DNA from: an uncultured Verrucomicrobiota bacterium | Lineage (GTDB): Bacteria > Verrucomicrobiota > Kiritimatiellia > CAJWTS01 | Direction of reading: 5' to 3' | Length of the DNA stretch: 64,000 nucleotides | Assembly (NCBI GenBank): GCA_913047795.1 | Contig: CAJWTS010000004.1 | Coordinates: 1 to 64,000 of the forward strand | Shown here: one piece after another, positions 21,070 through 30,343 of the stretch | How positions within the stretch are numbered: position 1 is the stretch's first letter | Layout of the letters: the number at the start of each line of letters is the position of its first letter | The notes under the pieces: model-generated | What the model saw: the letters and a program-made list of their open reading frames with translations, nothing else | What the model was told of the DNA's origin: nothing | The model's database searches: none | Translations under genes and position numbers: made by a program

Positions 21070-23193
21070 ATGAGAATCTACGAGCTTGCGAAAGAAATCG
21101 GGGTCGACAGCAAAGAATTGCTCGGCCAGATCCAAGACTTCGGCGTCGAAGCCAAGAGCCACATGAGCAGCGTCGACGACGTGACCGCTGACCATTTTCG
21201 CACGTCCGCGGCATCGGCCGGTGGTACGGCTGTCGCGACGGCCCCTGACAAAGAAGCCCCCGCAATGGCGCCTCAAGCCGTCGTCGTCGAGGCGAAAGAG
21301 GAGACACCGGCTCCCGCATCGGAGCAGGCCGCAGATACTGCGCTTGCGGAAGATAAGGACCCCACCGGCGAAACCCAGAAATCGGGTGATGAGGACGCGC
21401 CGACCGGTGACGATGGATCGACACTAAGGTTTCAGGGTCCGATCGTGGTCAAAGAGCTCGCCGCCCGCATGAATTTCAAGCCGAACCGCCTGATCGCGGA
21501 TCTAATGGCGATGAACGTGCTCGCGTCGATCAACGAGCGACTGGACGTCAAGGTCGCTCAAAACATTGCCCGGAAACATGGTTTTTCGCTCGAGTACGAG
21601 AAGCGCTCGGCGACCATGAAGCCGATTGTTCGCAAATCGCTCGTGGAGTCGGCTGAGGACGACGATCAACCCGAGGACCTGATCCACCGGCCGCCGATTG
21701 TCACATTCCTGGGCCACGTGGATCACGGCAAGACATCGCTACTGGATAAGATTCGCAATTCGTCCGTGGCCTCCGGTGAATCCGGCGGGATTACCCAACA
21801 CATCGGCGCATCGGTCGTCGAAACGAACGGACAACAGATCACTTTCCTCGATACGCCGGGTCACGAAGCCTTCACGGCTATGCGTGCACGCGGGGCGAAC
21901 CTGACGGATATCGCGGTGATCATCATCGCCGCGGACGACGGCGTGATGGCCCAGACCGAGGAAGCGATTCAGCACGCCCACGCCGCGGAAGTCACCATCA
22001 TGATTGCGATCAACAAGATTGACCTGCCGGCCGCCAACATTGACCGCGTCAAGCAGCAGCTCCAGGGCCTCGATCTCGCCCCGGAGGACTGGGGCGGCAG
22101 TACGATCTGCGCGGAAGTAAGCGCCATGACCGGCGATGGCGTCGGCCATCTGCTCGATATGATCCTGCTTCAGTCCGAAGTCATGGAATTGACTGCAAAC
22201 CCGACGCGGCGCGCGCAGGGCTACGTCATCGAAGCCGAACTTCAGCAGGGCACGGGTCCCACTTCTTCCTTGCTCGTCACCAGCGGAACCCTGAACGTGG
22301 GCGATGCCGTACTCTGTAAGCCTCACTGGGGTCGCGTACGGGCCCTGACGAACGACAAGGGCGTGAAACTCAAGTCGGCCGGGCCGTCCACCCCCGTCGT
22401 CTGCATCGGTCTCTGCGGTGTGCCCGAGGCCGGCTCCGAATTCCAGGTGTATCAGAACGAAAAAGCGGCCCGCGTTGAGGCCGATTCGCACCTGGCCCTG
22501 CTCAAACAGGAAAAGCTCGCAGCCCCGAAACGCAGCACTTCGATCGCGGATGTTTTTGAGTCGATGAAAGAAGACGAAAAGCACGTGCTGAAAGTCATCC
22601 TGAAAGCCGACACGCAGGGCTCCGTGGAGGCCATTCGCGAATCGCTGTTGAATATCGAGAGCGACAAGATTTCCCTGGACGTAATCCTGAGCGGCACGGG
22701 CAACATTACCAAGAACGATATCAATCTCGCCTCGGCCTCGGCCGCCATTGTGGTCGCCTTCCATGTGAGCCAGGAGAACGGTGTCGGCAAAGCCGTCAAG
22801 GCCCACGACGTCGAAATCTTCATGCACAGCATCATCTATGAGTTACTTGACCAGGTTCGCGACCTGATGACCGGCATGCTGGATCCGGAACTGCGCGAAC
22901 GCGTGCTGGGGCATGCCGAGGTGCGACAGGTCTTCCCCATCTCCAAGACCGGGAAAATCGCGGGTTGTTTCGTGACCGACGGTCGGATCTCATCGCGCAT
23001 GAAAATCCGCGTCAAGCGTGGAGACGATGTTGTATACGAAGGATCCATGGTCCAACTTAAACGTTTTCAGAACGACGCCAGCGAGGTGCGCGAGGGACAG
23101 GAGTGCGGTATTCGGCTCGACAACTTCGCGAACTTTGACGAAGGCGATATTCTCGAAGTCTACGAAGTCGACAAGGTGGCCCAGACGCTCTGA
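21070..23193 (+). CDS. infB: Translation initiation factor IF-2
   Basis: 707-residue GTPase that places initiator tRNA on the 30S subunit. It begins with an IF2_N module ([20 protein letters not shown]), then a short acidic Ala/Glu linker of about 100 residues, then a second IF2_N-like segment and the G domain ([15 protein letters not shown] near residue 217, [12 protein letters not shown]). Domains II to IV follow. It is compact compared with the 850-900 residues of enterobacterial IF-2. Confidence 0.97.
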   Translation: MRIYELAKEIGVDSKELLGQIQDFGVEAKSHMSSVDDVTADHFRTSAASAGGTAVATAPDKEAPAMAPQAVVVEAKEETPAPASEQAADTALAEDKDPTGETQKSGDEDAPTGDDGSTLRFQGPIVVKELAARMNFKPNRLIADLMAMNVLASINERLDVKVAQNIARKHGFSLEYEKRSATMKPIVRKSLVESAEDDDQPEDLIHRPPIVTFLGHVDHGKTSLLDKIRNSSVASGESGGITQHIGASVVETNGQQITFLDTPGHEAFTAMRARGANLTDIAVIIIAADDGVMAQTEEAIQHAHAAEVTIMIAINKIDLPAANIDRVKQQLQGLDLAPEDWGGSTICAEVSAMTGDGVGHLLDMILLQSEVMELTANPTRRAQGYVIEAELQQGTGPTSSLLVTSGTLNVGDAVLCKPHWGRVRALTNDKGVKLKSAGPSTPVVCIGLCGVPEAGSEFQVYQNEKAARVEADSHLALLKQEKLAAPKRSTSIADVFESMKEDEKHVLKVILKADTQGSVEAIRESLLNIESDKISLDVILSGTGNITKNDINLASASAAIVVAFHVSQENGVGKAVKAHDVEIFMHSIIYELLDQVRDLMTGMLDPELRERVLGHAEVRQVFPISKTGKIAGCFVTDGRISSRMKIRVKRGDDVVYEGSMVQLKRFQNDASEVREGQECGIRLDNFANFDEGDILEVYEVDKVAQTL

Positions 23194-23216
23194 GCCCCTT
23201 CGATCCGATCCGCATC

Positions 23217-23579
23217 ATGACGATCGACCGCCTGGCACGGGTGAATGAACTTCTCCGCCGAGAGATCAGCGAGCAACTCGCGCGCCTGATGTCCGGCGGC
23301 GACGTGAATCCAGCCCGGTTGACGATCACGCGCGTACGGGTCAGCCCGGATCTACGGACGGCGCGCGTGTACGTTTCCGTAATGGACGATGGAGGGGACT
23401 GCACAATCGCAATGAACGCCGTTAAGCGACATCGCAAAGAACTGCAGCGCCACGTTGCGCAGGATCTGCACATCAAGTACACCCCGCGACTGGTTTTCGA
23501 GCAGGACTCGTCCATTGCCGAAGGCGACGAGGTCTTGCGCATGCTCTCCGAACTGGACACCAACGAGGACCACTCATGA
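23217..23579 (+). CDS. rbfA: 30S ribosome-binding factor RbfA
   Basis: 120-residue KH-like factor needed for late 30S maturation and 16S rRNA 5' processing. The core ARVNELLRREISEQLARLM, then TITRVRVSPDLRTARVYVSV, is typical. Its stop overlaps the truB start by four bases (ATGA), so the two are coupled. Confidence 0.94.
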   Translation: MTIDRLARVNELLRREISEQLARLMSGGDVNPARLTITRVRVSPDLRTARVYVSVMDDGGDCTIAMNAVKRHRKELQRHVAQDLHIKYTPRLVFEQDSSIAEGDEVLRMLSELDTNEDHS

Positions 23580-24343
23580 CGCGACGACGAGGACCACGGC
23601 TGCCACAGGATCTCCGGCCGATGGACATCACGGACGGCATGCTGCTCGTGGACAAGCCGGCGGGGCCGACGTCACACGACGTCGTGGACGAGGTGCGCAA
23701 TCGCTTCAAGCTGACCAAAGCTGGTCATGGCGGGACCCTGGACCCGCAGGCGACCGGACTGCTTGTCTTACTGATCGGACGCGCCACCAAGCTTTCCAAC
23801 CTGCTTCTGGAGTCGGACAAGACCTACCACGGCCACCTGCGCCTCGGCGTGACGACCGATTCATACGACGCCCAGGGCGCGATCGTTGAGGAGCGCGACC
23901 CTTCGTCGATTACGCGCGACATGATCGAGGCCGAGACGCAGCGCTTTACCGGCGACCTGCAGCAAACGCCGCCCATGGTCTCCGCCGCCAAGAAGAATGG
24001 CGTGCCACTCTACAAACTTGCACGCAAGGGCAAGGTCGTTGAACGCAACCCCAAGATGATCCACGTGTACGAGTTCGATCTGCTTGACTTTGACCCGCCG
24101 CGGGCCCGCTTTGCCCTGCGGTGCACGAAGGGGACCTACGTGCGATCGTTGTGCCATGACATCGGTCAGAATCTCGGGTGCGGCGCCATTCTCGACGAAC
24201 TGCGCCGTACGCAGTCCGGCGACCTTCACATCGACGAAGCCATCACCTTCGAGGACCTGATGCAAATCGATGACGACGCACTGCTGGAGCACATTGTTCC
24301 GCTGCACAAAATCAACATTCGCGTGCAACGGCCACCCGAATGA
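23576..24343 (+). CDS. truB: tRNA pseudouridine-55 synthase
   Basis: 255-residue enzyme that makes pseudouridine 55 in the T loop of tRNAs. The catalytic Asp is in AGHGGTLDPQATGLL. DKPAGPTSHDVV at the N-terminus and GTYVRSLCHDIG are diagnostic. It overlaps rbfA upstream and ribF downstream by four bases each. An internal ATG at 23621 (MDITDGMLLVDKP) would give a more family-typical N-terminus, but the ATGA overlap favours the annotated start. Confidence 0.95.
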   Translation: MTRRRGPRLPQDLRPMDITDGMLLVDKPAGPTSHDVVDEVRNRFKLTKAGHGGTLDPQATGLLVLLIGRATKLSNLLLESDKTYHGHLRLGVTTDSYDAQGAIVEERDPSSITRDMIEAETQRFTGDLQQTPPMVSAAKKNGVPLYKLARKGKVVERNPKMIHVYEFDLLDFDPPRARFALRCTKGTYVRSLCHDIGQNLGCGAILDELRRTQSGDLHIDEAITFEDLMQIDDDALLEHIVPLHKINIRVQRPPE

Positions 24344-25293
24344 AAATTCATGACGACTGGCAGTCCTTCGGGCAGGTGACTGCTCCGTTGTACCTCGCCG
24401 TCGGCGTCTTTGACGGCGTGCACCTGGGACATCAACAGGTGATGCACGCCGCCATCGCGGATGCGCGTTCCCACGATGGCGCCGCATGGGTACTGACGTT
24501 CGATCGACATCCACTCACGTTGCTACGCCCGGACGTCGCGCCGCCAATCCTCATGTCTGTTGTGCATAAGATGCGCGTCATCGAGCGTACCGGACTCGAC
24601 GGCTGCCTGGTGACCCCTTTCACGCGCGACTTCGCCGCCCAGGAACCACACACATTTATTGAGAATCTCTGTGCCGCGGCCCCTTCCCTGCGCGCGGTCT
24701 ATGTGGGGGTCAACTGGCGCTTCGGTAAGGACCGGGCGGGAACGATCGATCGATTGCGCGAATTGGCGTCAAGCGGCGGATTCGAAGCGACAGTCGTGGA
24801 TCCGGTCTACTGGCACGGCGACTTGATATCGAGTACCCGCATCCGCGACGCGGTGCGACATGGCCATTTGGACGACGTACGGGCCATGCTGAATCGGCCG
24901 TTCACCATTTTGGGACGAGTCGTCGCCGGAAACTCAAAGGGCAGGGAACTTGGTTTTCCAACGGCAAACATCGAGCATGGCTGCGAGATCCTGCCGCCGT
25001 CGGGCGTTTACGCGGCGCGTGTGGCTCTGGGCGGGAGCGTGTATTCGGGAGTCTTGAACTTGGGCAGTCGCCCCACCCTGAAGGCCCAGCGAACATCGAC
25101 GCCAATGCTGGAGGTGCATCTTCTCGATTTCACGGGTGATCTCTATGATCGGGAGTTGGAAATCCTGTTCGTTCAGAAAATTCGGGAGGAAAGGCAGTTT
25201 TCGGACGCGCAAGAGCTACAACAGCAGATCGCGGCCGACGCCGGCGAAGCCGCCCAGATCCTGAATGCCCGGACGGATGCAAATTTCTTCTAA
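24340..25293 (+). CDS. ribF: Bifunctional riboflavin kinase / FAD synthetase
   Basis: 317-residue enzyme converting riboflavin to FMN and FMN to FAD. The N-terminal adenylyltransferase domain has GVFDGVHLGHQQV near residue 28 and SSTRIRDAV. The C-terminal flavokinase domain has GNSKGRELGFPTANI near residue 197. Length is normal. It is the last gene before the separate rpsO promoter. Confidence 0.96.
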   Translation: MKIHDDWQSFGQVTAPLYLAVGVFDGVHLGHQQVMHAAIADARSHDGAAWVLTFDRHPLTLLRPDVAPPILMSVVHKMRVIERTGLDGCLVTPFTRDFAAQEPHTFIENLCAAAPSLRAVYVGVNWRFGKDRAGTIDRLRELASSGGFEATVVDPVYWHGDLISSTRIRDAVRHGHLDDVRAMLNRPFTILGRVVAGNSKGRELGFPTANIEHGCEILPPSGVYAARVALGGSVYSGVLNLGSRPTLKAQRTSTPMLEVHLLDFTGDLYDRELEILFVQKIREERQFSDAQELQQQIAADAGEAAQILNARTDANFF

Positions 25294-25301
25294 AAAACCC
25301 T

Positions 25302-25330
25302 TTGCACTGGCGCGCCAGTATCCCTATAGT
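25302..25330 (+). promoter_or_regulatory. Sigma-70 promoter of rpsO-pnp with palindromic spacer
   Basis: TTGCAC at 25302-25307, a 17-bp spacer, TATAGT at 25325-25330. A perfect 14-bp palindrome, ACTGGCGCGCCAGT, occupies 25306-25319, overlapping the end of the -35 and most of the spacer. A repressor bound there would block polymerase. The predicted start near 25337 gives a leader of about 110 bases. Confidence 0.65.
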
Positions 25331-25393
25331 CCTGCCGCTGTTCGAATTGAACCCGGGACCAAGCGTCACGGACCGAAACGAACTGCGGTAAGA

Positions 25394-25429
25394 GTAAGTA
25401 AGTAAGTAAGTAAGTAAGTAAGCAAGCAA
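25394..25429 (+). repeat. (GTAA)7(GCAA)2 microsatellite in the rpsO leader
   Basis: Seven uninterrupted GTAA units (25394-25421) are followed by two GCAA units (25422-25429), ending 19 bases before the rpsO start codon. Such tetranucleotide tracts can change copy number by slipped-strand mispairing. Here a change would alter leader length, not a reading frame. Confidence 0.9.
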
Positions 25430-25448
25430 GGTAGGCAAGTAGGAAAGA

Positions 25449-25712
25449 ATGGACCGGGACGCCAAGGACGCTATTAAGCAGGAGTTTCAGCTACACGATA
25501 GCGATAGCGGCTCTTCAGATATCCAGATTGCGCTGTTGTCGAAGCGTATCGAGGATCTGACTGGACACTTGAAGTCCCATCGTAAGGACCACAGTTCGCG
25601 GCATGGTCTGATCAAGATGGTCAGCCAACGGCGCAAACTTCTCGACTATCTCAAGCGCAAAGATGAGGCGCGCTACAAAGGCTTGATCAAGCGCCTCAAG
25701 CTTCGCCACTAA
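25449..25712 (+). CDS. rpsO: 30S ribosomal protein uS15
   Basis: 87-residue S15, a primary 16S rRNA-binding protein of the central domain. The [23 protein letters not shown] segment and [19 protein letters not shown] are conserved. The start follows an AGGAAAG site. It has its own promoter and a microsatellite-bearing leader. S15 often autoregulates by binding its leader. The adjacent pnp is the normal partner. Confidence 0.96.
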   Translation: MDRDAKDAIKQEFQLHDSDSGSSDIQIALLSKRIEDLTGHLKSHRKDHSSRHGLIKMVSQRRKLLDYLKRKDEARYKGLIKRLKLRH

Positions 25713-25792
25713 ATCGCCGCAATCGGCGTAAACCCTGACGATACCCCTAAATGGGGACCGTTCCCTTCCTGCTCAAAGCAACAAGGAAAAAA
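25713..25792 (+). promoter_or_regulatory. rpsO-pnp intergenic hairpins
   Basis: An 80-base spacer with a CGCCG/CGGCG hairpin just after the rpsO stop (25715-25728) and a CCCC/GGGG hairpin at 25744-25756. In E. coli a structured rpsO-pnp spacer is cut by RNase III for PNPase autocontrol. These stems are much shorter, so a comparable role is only a possibility. Confidence 0.35.
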
Positions 25793-27970
25793 ATGAAGAA
25801 CACCACATCCGTAAGCGCCGAAGTCGGCGGCAAGACCATAACCATCGAATCCGGACTACTGGCCAAACAGGCATCCGGATCGGTAACCGTTCAAATTGGC
25901 GACACCGTGCTCTTCTCAGCAGCAACGGCTGCCAGCAGCGTCCGCGAAGGTATCGATTACTTTCCGTTGCAGGTTGAGTATCGCGAGAAATTCTACGCCG
26001 CGGGACGCTTTCCCGGCGGCTTCTTCAAACGTGAGGCGCGTCCGTCAGAAAAAGAGACCCTGGTCTCGCGTTACACCGACCGACCGATTCGCCCCCTGTT
26101 TCCGAAGACTTATCGTAACGAAGTCCAGATCATCAACATGCTGCTATCCGCGGACCGCGTGAACGACTCCGACACGATCAGCATCCTGGCCGCGAGTGCG
26201 GCGTTGACCCTGTCCGAACTTCCGTTCAATGGACCCATTGCCGGCGTGCGTGTCGGACGTGTGAACGGCGAATTCATCGTCAATCCCACCCACGAAGAAA
26301 AAGCCGAGAGCGACATGGAGCTAATCTATGCCTCCACGCGGGACCTGCCCCTGATGATCGAAGGCGGGGGCTCCCAAATCAGCGAGGAAGACCTGATCGC
26401 GGCCATGCGGGTTGCCCACACCGAGTGCGTCAAGCTGATCGATATTCAGCTCGAACTGCGCAGCAAACTTGGCCTTCCGGATAAGGTTGTCGAGGAAGAG
26501 GAAGAAGACAATAAACTGATCGACGCCGCCAAGGTGATCTGTGGCGAAACCCTTGCCGAGACACTTCTGATCGCAGGAAAACTCGAGCGCCAGGACAAGG
26601 TCACGGCGATCAAGGGTGACCTCAAAACGAAGATGACCGAGCAGTTCCCGGAGATGACCGACGAGGAATTCCGGGCCACGTTCGACGATCTCGAGATCGC
26701 ACTTGTACGTAGCAACGTACTGGATCACGGCAAGCGAATCGACGGTCGCGCTTTTGACGAGATTCGCCCCCTCTCGGGCGACACCTCGATCCTGCCACGT
26801 ACACACGGTTCTGCGATTTTCATGCGCGGAGAGACGCAGGCGATCGCCAGCGTCACCTTAGGCACGAGTAAGGATACGCAGAGCATGGACGCCATTACCG
26901 GCGGCCCGACCGAGAAATCCTTCCTCCTGCACTATAACTTCCCGCACTACAGCGTCGGTGAAACTGGACGATTAGGCGGCGTGTCCCGCCGTGAAGTCGG
27001 GCACGGTGCGCTGGCCGAGAAGTCGCTTGAGGAGATCATGCCGGATGAGTATCCCTACTGCGTGCGCGTTGTATCGGACGTAATGGGATCGAATGGATCG
27101 ACCTCGATGGCGAGCGTCTGTTCCGGCAGCATGGCCCTGATGGACGCCGGCGTACCAATCAAGGGTGCCGTCGCCGGAATCTCGGTTGGGCTGTATGCCG
27201 GTGAGAACGATCGCACCGAACTGGTGATCGATATCCTCGGTGCCGAAGACCATTGCGGCGACATGGACTTCAAAGTCGCAGGCACAAAAGAGGGCATCAC
27301 CGGATTTCAGGTCGATCTGAAAATCAAAGGTCTTTCATGGGACCTGGTCGAGCGCGCTTTCAAAATGGCGCACAAGGGCCGCCTTGAGATCCTCGAGTTT
27401 ATGTCCACGGTCGTGGCCAACACGCGCGAAGAACTCTCGCCGTACGCGCCGCGTATTCATGAGCTGAATATCGATCCTGAAAAGATCGGCGAACTCATCG
27501 GACCCGGCGGCAAGAACATCCGCCGTATCACCGAGATCACCGGTACGCAGATCGACATCGCAGATGACGGGATCGTCAAGATCTTCAGCGTCGATGCCGA
27601 ATCGCTCGATATGGCTATTCGCGAAGTCAGTGCCACGACGGCAGAAGCCGAAGTCGGCACGGTCTATGACGGGACGGTCATGGGCATCAAGGACTTCGGC
27701 GTCTTCGTCGAAACGATCCCGGGCAAAGATGGCCTGGTCCACATCAGCGAGTTGGCGGACTTCCGCGTGAACACACCCGAGGATGTTTGCCAGATCGGCG
27801 ATCAGATGTGGGTCAAGTGTATCGGCATCGACGAACGCGGGCGTATCCGTCTAAGCCGTCGCGAGGCGTTGAAGGAACGCGGCGAACAGGACACGATCAA
27901 GCCACCGGAGGGCGGTGGCAGGCGCGACGACGGACGTGGTCGTGATGATCGCGGCGACGATCGACGATAA
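25793..27970 (+). CDS. pnp: Polyribonucleotide nucleotidyltransferase (PNPase)
   Basis: 725-residue 3'-5' phosphorolytic exoribonuclease. It has two RNase PH-like halves, a KH domain ([20 protein letters not shown]) and an S1 domain ([20 protein letters not shown]), then a short Arg/Asp/Gly-rich tail of about 22 residues. The start at 25793 follows AAGGAAAA. The upstream ATG at 25751 adds 14 residues unlike the family and lies in the spacer hairpin. It closes the operon at a clear terminator. Confidence 0.97.
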   Translation: MKNTTSVSAEVGGKTITIESGLLAKQASGSVTVQIGDTVLFSAATAASSVREGIDYFPLQVEYREKFYAAGRFPGGFFKREARPSEKETLVSRYTDRPIRPLFPKTYRNEVQIINMLLSADRVNDSDTISILAASAALTLSELPFNGPIAGVRVGRVNGEFIVNPTHEEKAESDMELIYASTRDLPLMIEGGGSQISEEDLIAAMRVAHTECVKLIDIQLELRSKLGLPDKVVEEEEEDNKLIDAAKVICGETLAETLLIAGKLERQDKVTAIKGDLKTKMTEQFPEMTDEEFRATFDDLEIALVRSNVLDHGKRIDGRAFDEIRPLSGDTSILPRTHGSAIFMRGETQAIASVTLGTSKDTQSMDAITGGPTEKSFLLHYNFPHYSVGETGRLGGVSRREVGHGALAEKSLEEIMPDEYPYCVRVVSDVMGSNGSTSMASVCSGSMALMDAGVPIKGAVAGISVGLYAGENDRTELVIDILGAEDHCGDMDFKVAGTKEGITGFQVDLKIKGLSWDLVERAFKMAHKGRLEILEFMSTVVANTREELSPYAPRIHELNIDPEKIGELIGPGGKNIRRITEITGTQIDIADDGIVKIFSVDAESLDMAIREVSATTAEAEVGTVYDGTVMGIKDFGVFVETIPGKDGLVHISELADFRVNTPEDVCQIGDQMWVKCIGIDERGRIRLSRREALKERGEQDTIKPPEGGGRRDDGRGRDDRGDDRR

Positions 27971-27992
27971 CAGGCGAATCGAATCTGGCACG

Positions 27993-28040
27993 GCGGCTGT
28001 CGTTACGTGTGTTTACACCCGTGCGACAGCCGCTTTTTTT
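27993..28040 (+). terminator. Rho-independent terminator after pnp
   Basis: A perfect 10-bp stem (GCGGCTGTCG with CGACAGCCGC) closes a 21-base loop and is followed by TTTTTTT. No U-tract exists in the other direction, so it serves only the rightward nusA-pnp transcripts and not convergent hemL. Confidence 0.9.
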
Positions 28041-28048
28041 AGCTGGAT

Positions 28049-29347
28049 TCAGAGCACGGCAAATGCCGCGCTAGCCGCGGCCAGGATGGCATCAATGTCC
28101 TCGTCGGTGTGTGCCGTGCTCAGGAAGAACGCCTCGAAGGCTGACGGCGCAAGATAGATACCCGCTTGCAGCATCGCCGCATGAAAACGAGCGTACCGCC
28201 CGGCATCGGAGATCGCCACCTCGGCATAAGACCGCACGGGGCCCGCATTGAAGAACAGGCCTGCCATGGAGCCGACGTGGTGCACGGTGAGCGGGATAGC
28301 CGCGGCGGACGCCGACGCAGACAACCCCCCGCACAGACGGTCCATCATGGCGCCCAGGCGCGCGTAGGGCGCCTCCTCTTGCAGAATGCGTAGTGTTGCG
28401 GTACCGGCCGCTACGGCCAGCGGATTGCCGGATAATGTGCCGGCCTGGTACACGGGACCGTCCGGCGACATCTGGTCCATCAAGGCGGCCGAAGCACAAT
28501 AGGCTCCCACCGGCAAGCCGCCACCGATGACTTTTCCAAGCGTCGTGATATCGGGTGCCACCGCATACAGCGCCTGTGCACCACCGAGGGCAACCCGGAA
28601 ACCCGTAATGACCTCGTCAAAGATGAGCAGGGCCCCATGTTCTTGCGTCATCCTTCGTAAGGATTGTAGAAAGGCCTCCCCGGGAAGGACCACACCCATA
28701 TTTCCCGCCACGGGCTCCACGATGACGGCCGCAATCGTATCCCCGTTCGACTGGAAGATGGCCTCCACGGAGTCCACATCGTTATAGCTGGCGCTCAGCG
28801 TATCCGCTGCCACCGAAGCCGGCACGCCGGGCGAACTGGGCTGACCGAAGGTAGCCGCACCACTGCCAGCCTTGATCAGAAAACTATCGCTGTGACCATG
28901 ATAGCATCCTTCAAATTTCACGATCCTATCGCGGCCCGTCGCGCCGCGTGCAAGGCGGACGGCGCTCATCGTGGCCTCCGTCCCGGAATTGACCAATCGG
29001 ACCTTTTCCGCCGTCGGTACGATCGCCACGATTCGTTCCGCCAGTTCGCACTCCCCCGCCGTCGGTGCACCGTAGCTCGTGCCACCTTCAGCCGCGCGCT
29101 GCACGGCCGCGACGACGCGCGCTTCCGCATGCCCCAAAATCAGTGGGCCCCAGGAGCAGACACAATCGATGTATTCGCGACCATCCACCGACCGGATACG
29201 GCTTCCTTGCGCCGACTCGATGTAGATCGGATCGCCGCCTACGGAATGAAAAGCGCGAACCGGCGAGTTGACGCCGCCGGGAATGACGCGCTGTGCCCGC
29301 GCGTGAAGATCAGAACTCGAACCGGAATCGGACGCCGGGGAAATCAT
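28049..29347 (-). CDS. hemL: Glutamate-1-semialdehyde 2,1-aminomutase
   Basis: 432-residue PLP enzyme that makes 5-aminolevulinate from glutamate-1-semialdehyde, the C5 route. LIFDEVITGFRVALGGAQ and the PLP lysine in TTLGKVIGGGLPVGAY are diagnostic. Length is normal. Its ATG overlaps the hemB stop by four bases. The glutamyl-tRNA reductase (hemA) that must precede it in the pathway is not in this operon or window. Confidence 0.96.
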   Translation of the reverse strand: MISPASDSGSSSDLHARAQRVIPGGVNSPVRAFHSVGGDPIYIESAQGSRIRSVDGREYIDCVCSWGPLILGHAEARVVAAVQRAAEGGTSYGAPTAGECELAERIVAIVPTAEKVRLVNSGTEATMSAVRLARGATGRDRIVKFEGCYHGHSDSFLIKAGSGAATFGQPSSPGVPASVAADTLSASYNDVDSVEAIFQSNGDTIAAVIVEPVAGNMGVVLPGEAFLQSLRRMTQEHGALLIFDEVITGFRVALGGAQALYAVAPDITTLGKVIGGGLPVGAYCASAALMDQMSPDGPVYQAGTLSGNPLAVAAGTATLRILQEEAPYARLGAMMDRLCGGLSASASAAAIPLTVHHVGSMAGLFFNAGPVRSYAEVAISDAGRYARFHAAMLQAGIYLAPSAFEAFFLSTAHTDEDIDAILAAASAAFAVL

Positions 29348-30318
29348 GAGCGCTGCGCTTCAGCGAATCGCTTTGCGAAGTACGTAATAATGAGATCCGC
29401 GCCCGATCGCGCGATGGCCGTTAAGACCTCGTCCATCGCACGATCAAGGTCCAGCAAACCCTTCTCCGCGGCCGCCATAATCATGGCGTACTCGCCACTG
29501 ACGTTATAGGCCGCAACGGGCAGGTCGGTCGTTTCGCGTACGCGATGAATGACGTCGAGATACGCCAGCGCGGGCTTCACCATTACAATGTCAGCCCCTT
29601 CATCGATATCCAGGGCGACTTCGCGCAGAGCCTCGCGGACATTGCGCGGGTCCATCTGGTAGGCGCGACGATCTCCGAAGCTCGGCGTTGACTCGGCTGC
29701 CTCTCGAAACGGCCCATAGAATACCGACGCGTATTTTGCCGCGTAAGACATGATCGGCATCTGGGAGAACCCGCCGTCATCAAGTGCGGCACGAATGGCA
29801 GCAACGCGACCGTCCATCATATCCGAAGGAGCGACCATGTCCGCGCCGGCCGCGGCGTGCGAAACGGCGATCTCGGACAAGCGTACCAGCGTCTGGTCGT
29901 TGTCGACCTCCTCACCATTCAGAATTCCGCAATGCCCGTGCGAAGTATACTCGCACATGCAAACATCCGTGATAACGACAAGCCCTTCGGTCCGTGCTTT
30001 GATCGCGCTTACCGCATCCTGTATGACGCCATGCGCATCGTCCGCGCCGGATCCACTCTCGTCCTTGTCATCAGGGATTCCGAACAGGATCACACCCGGT
30101 ATACCGAGCGCCTCGATCGCGCCACATTCTTCGGCGGCTACGTCAGCCGACATGCGATCAATGCCGGGCATCGTCGATATCGCGGTGCGCTGCCCTTCCC
30201 CTTCGCAGACGAACAGGGGGTAAATCAACTGATCGACGCTCACGCGAGTCTCGCGCAGCATACGGCGCATCGTCTCCGTGCGACGCAAACGGCGCAAGCG
30301 TTGTTGGGGAAATGTCAT
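29344..30318 (-). CDS. hemB: Delta-aminolevulinic acid dehydratase (porphobilinogen synthase)
   Basis: 324-residue enzyme that condenses two 5-aminolevulinates to porphobilinogen. The Schiff-base lysine region (ADIVMVKPALAYLD) and YQMDPRNVREALREVALD are clear. The metal region reads TDVCMCEYTSHGHCG, a cysteine-rich form consistent with zinc dependence. It lies 25 bases after the cobA-hemD fusion and is coupled to hemL. Confidence 0.96.
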   Translation of the reverse strand: MTFPQQRLRRLRRTETMRRMLRETRVSVDQLIYPLFVCEGEGQRTAISTMPGIDRMSADVAAEECGAIEALGIPGVILFGIPDDKDESGSGADDAHGVIQDAVSAIKARTEGLVVITDVCMCEYTSHGHCGILNGEEVDNDQTLVRLSEIAVSHAAAGADMVAPSDMMDGRVAAIRAALDDGGFSQMPIMSYAAKYASVFYGPFREAAESTPSFGDRRAYQMDPRNVREALREVALDIDEGADIVMVKPALAYLDVIHRVRETTDLPVAAYNVSGEYAMIMAAAEKGLLDLDRAMDEVLTAIARSGADLIITYFAKRFAEAQRS

Positions 30319-30343
30319 CGTCTCTTTCGTCGCAGCGACGCTC

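Noticed and set aside
25394-25429. Tandem repeat considered as CRISPR or IS end
   Set aside because: Units are four bases without spacers, and there are no cas genes, transposase or flanking duplication.
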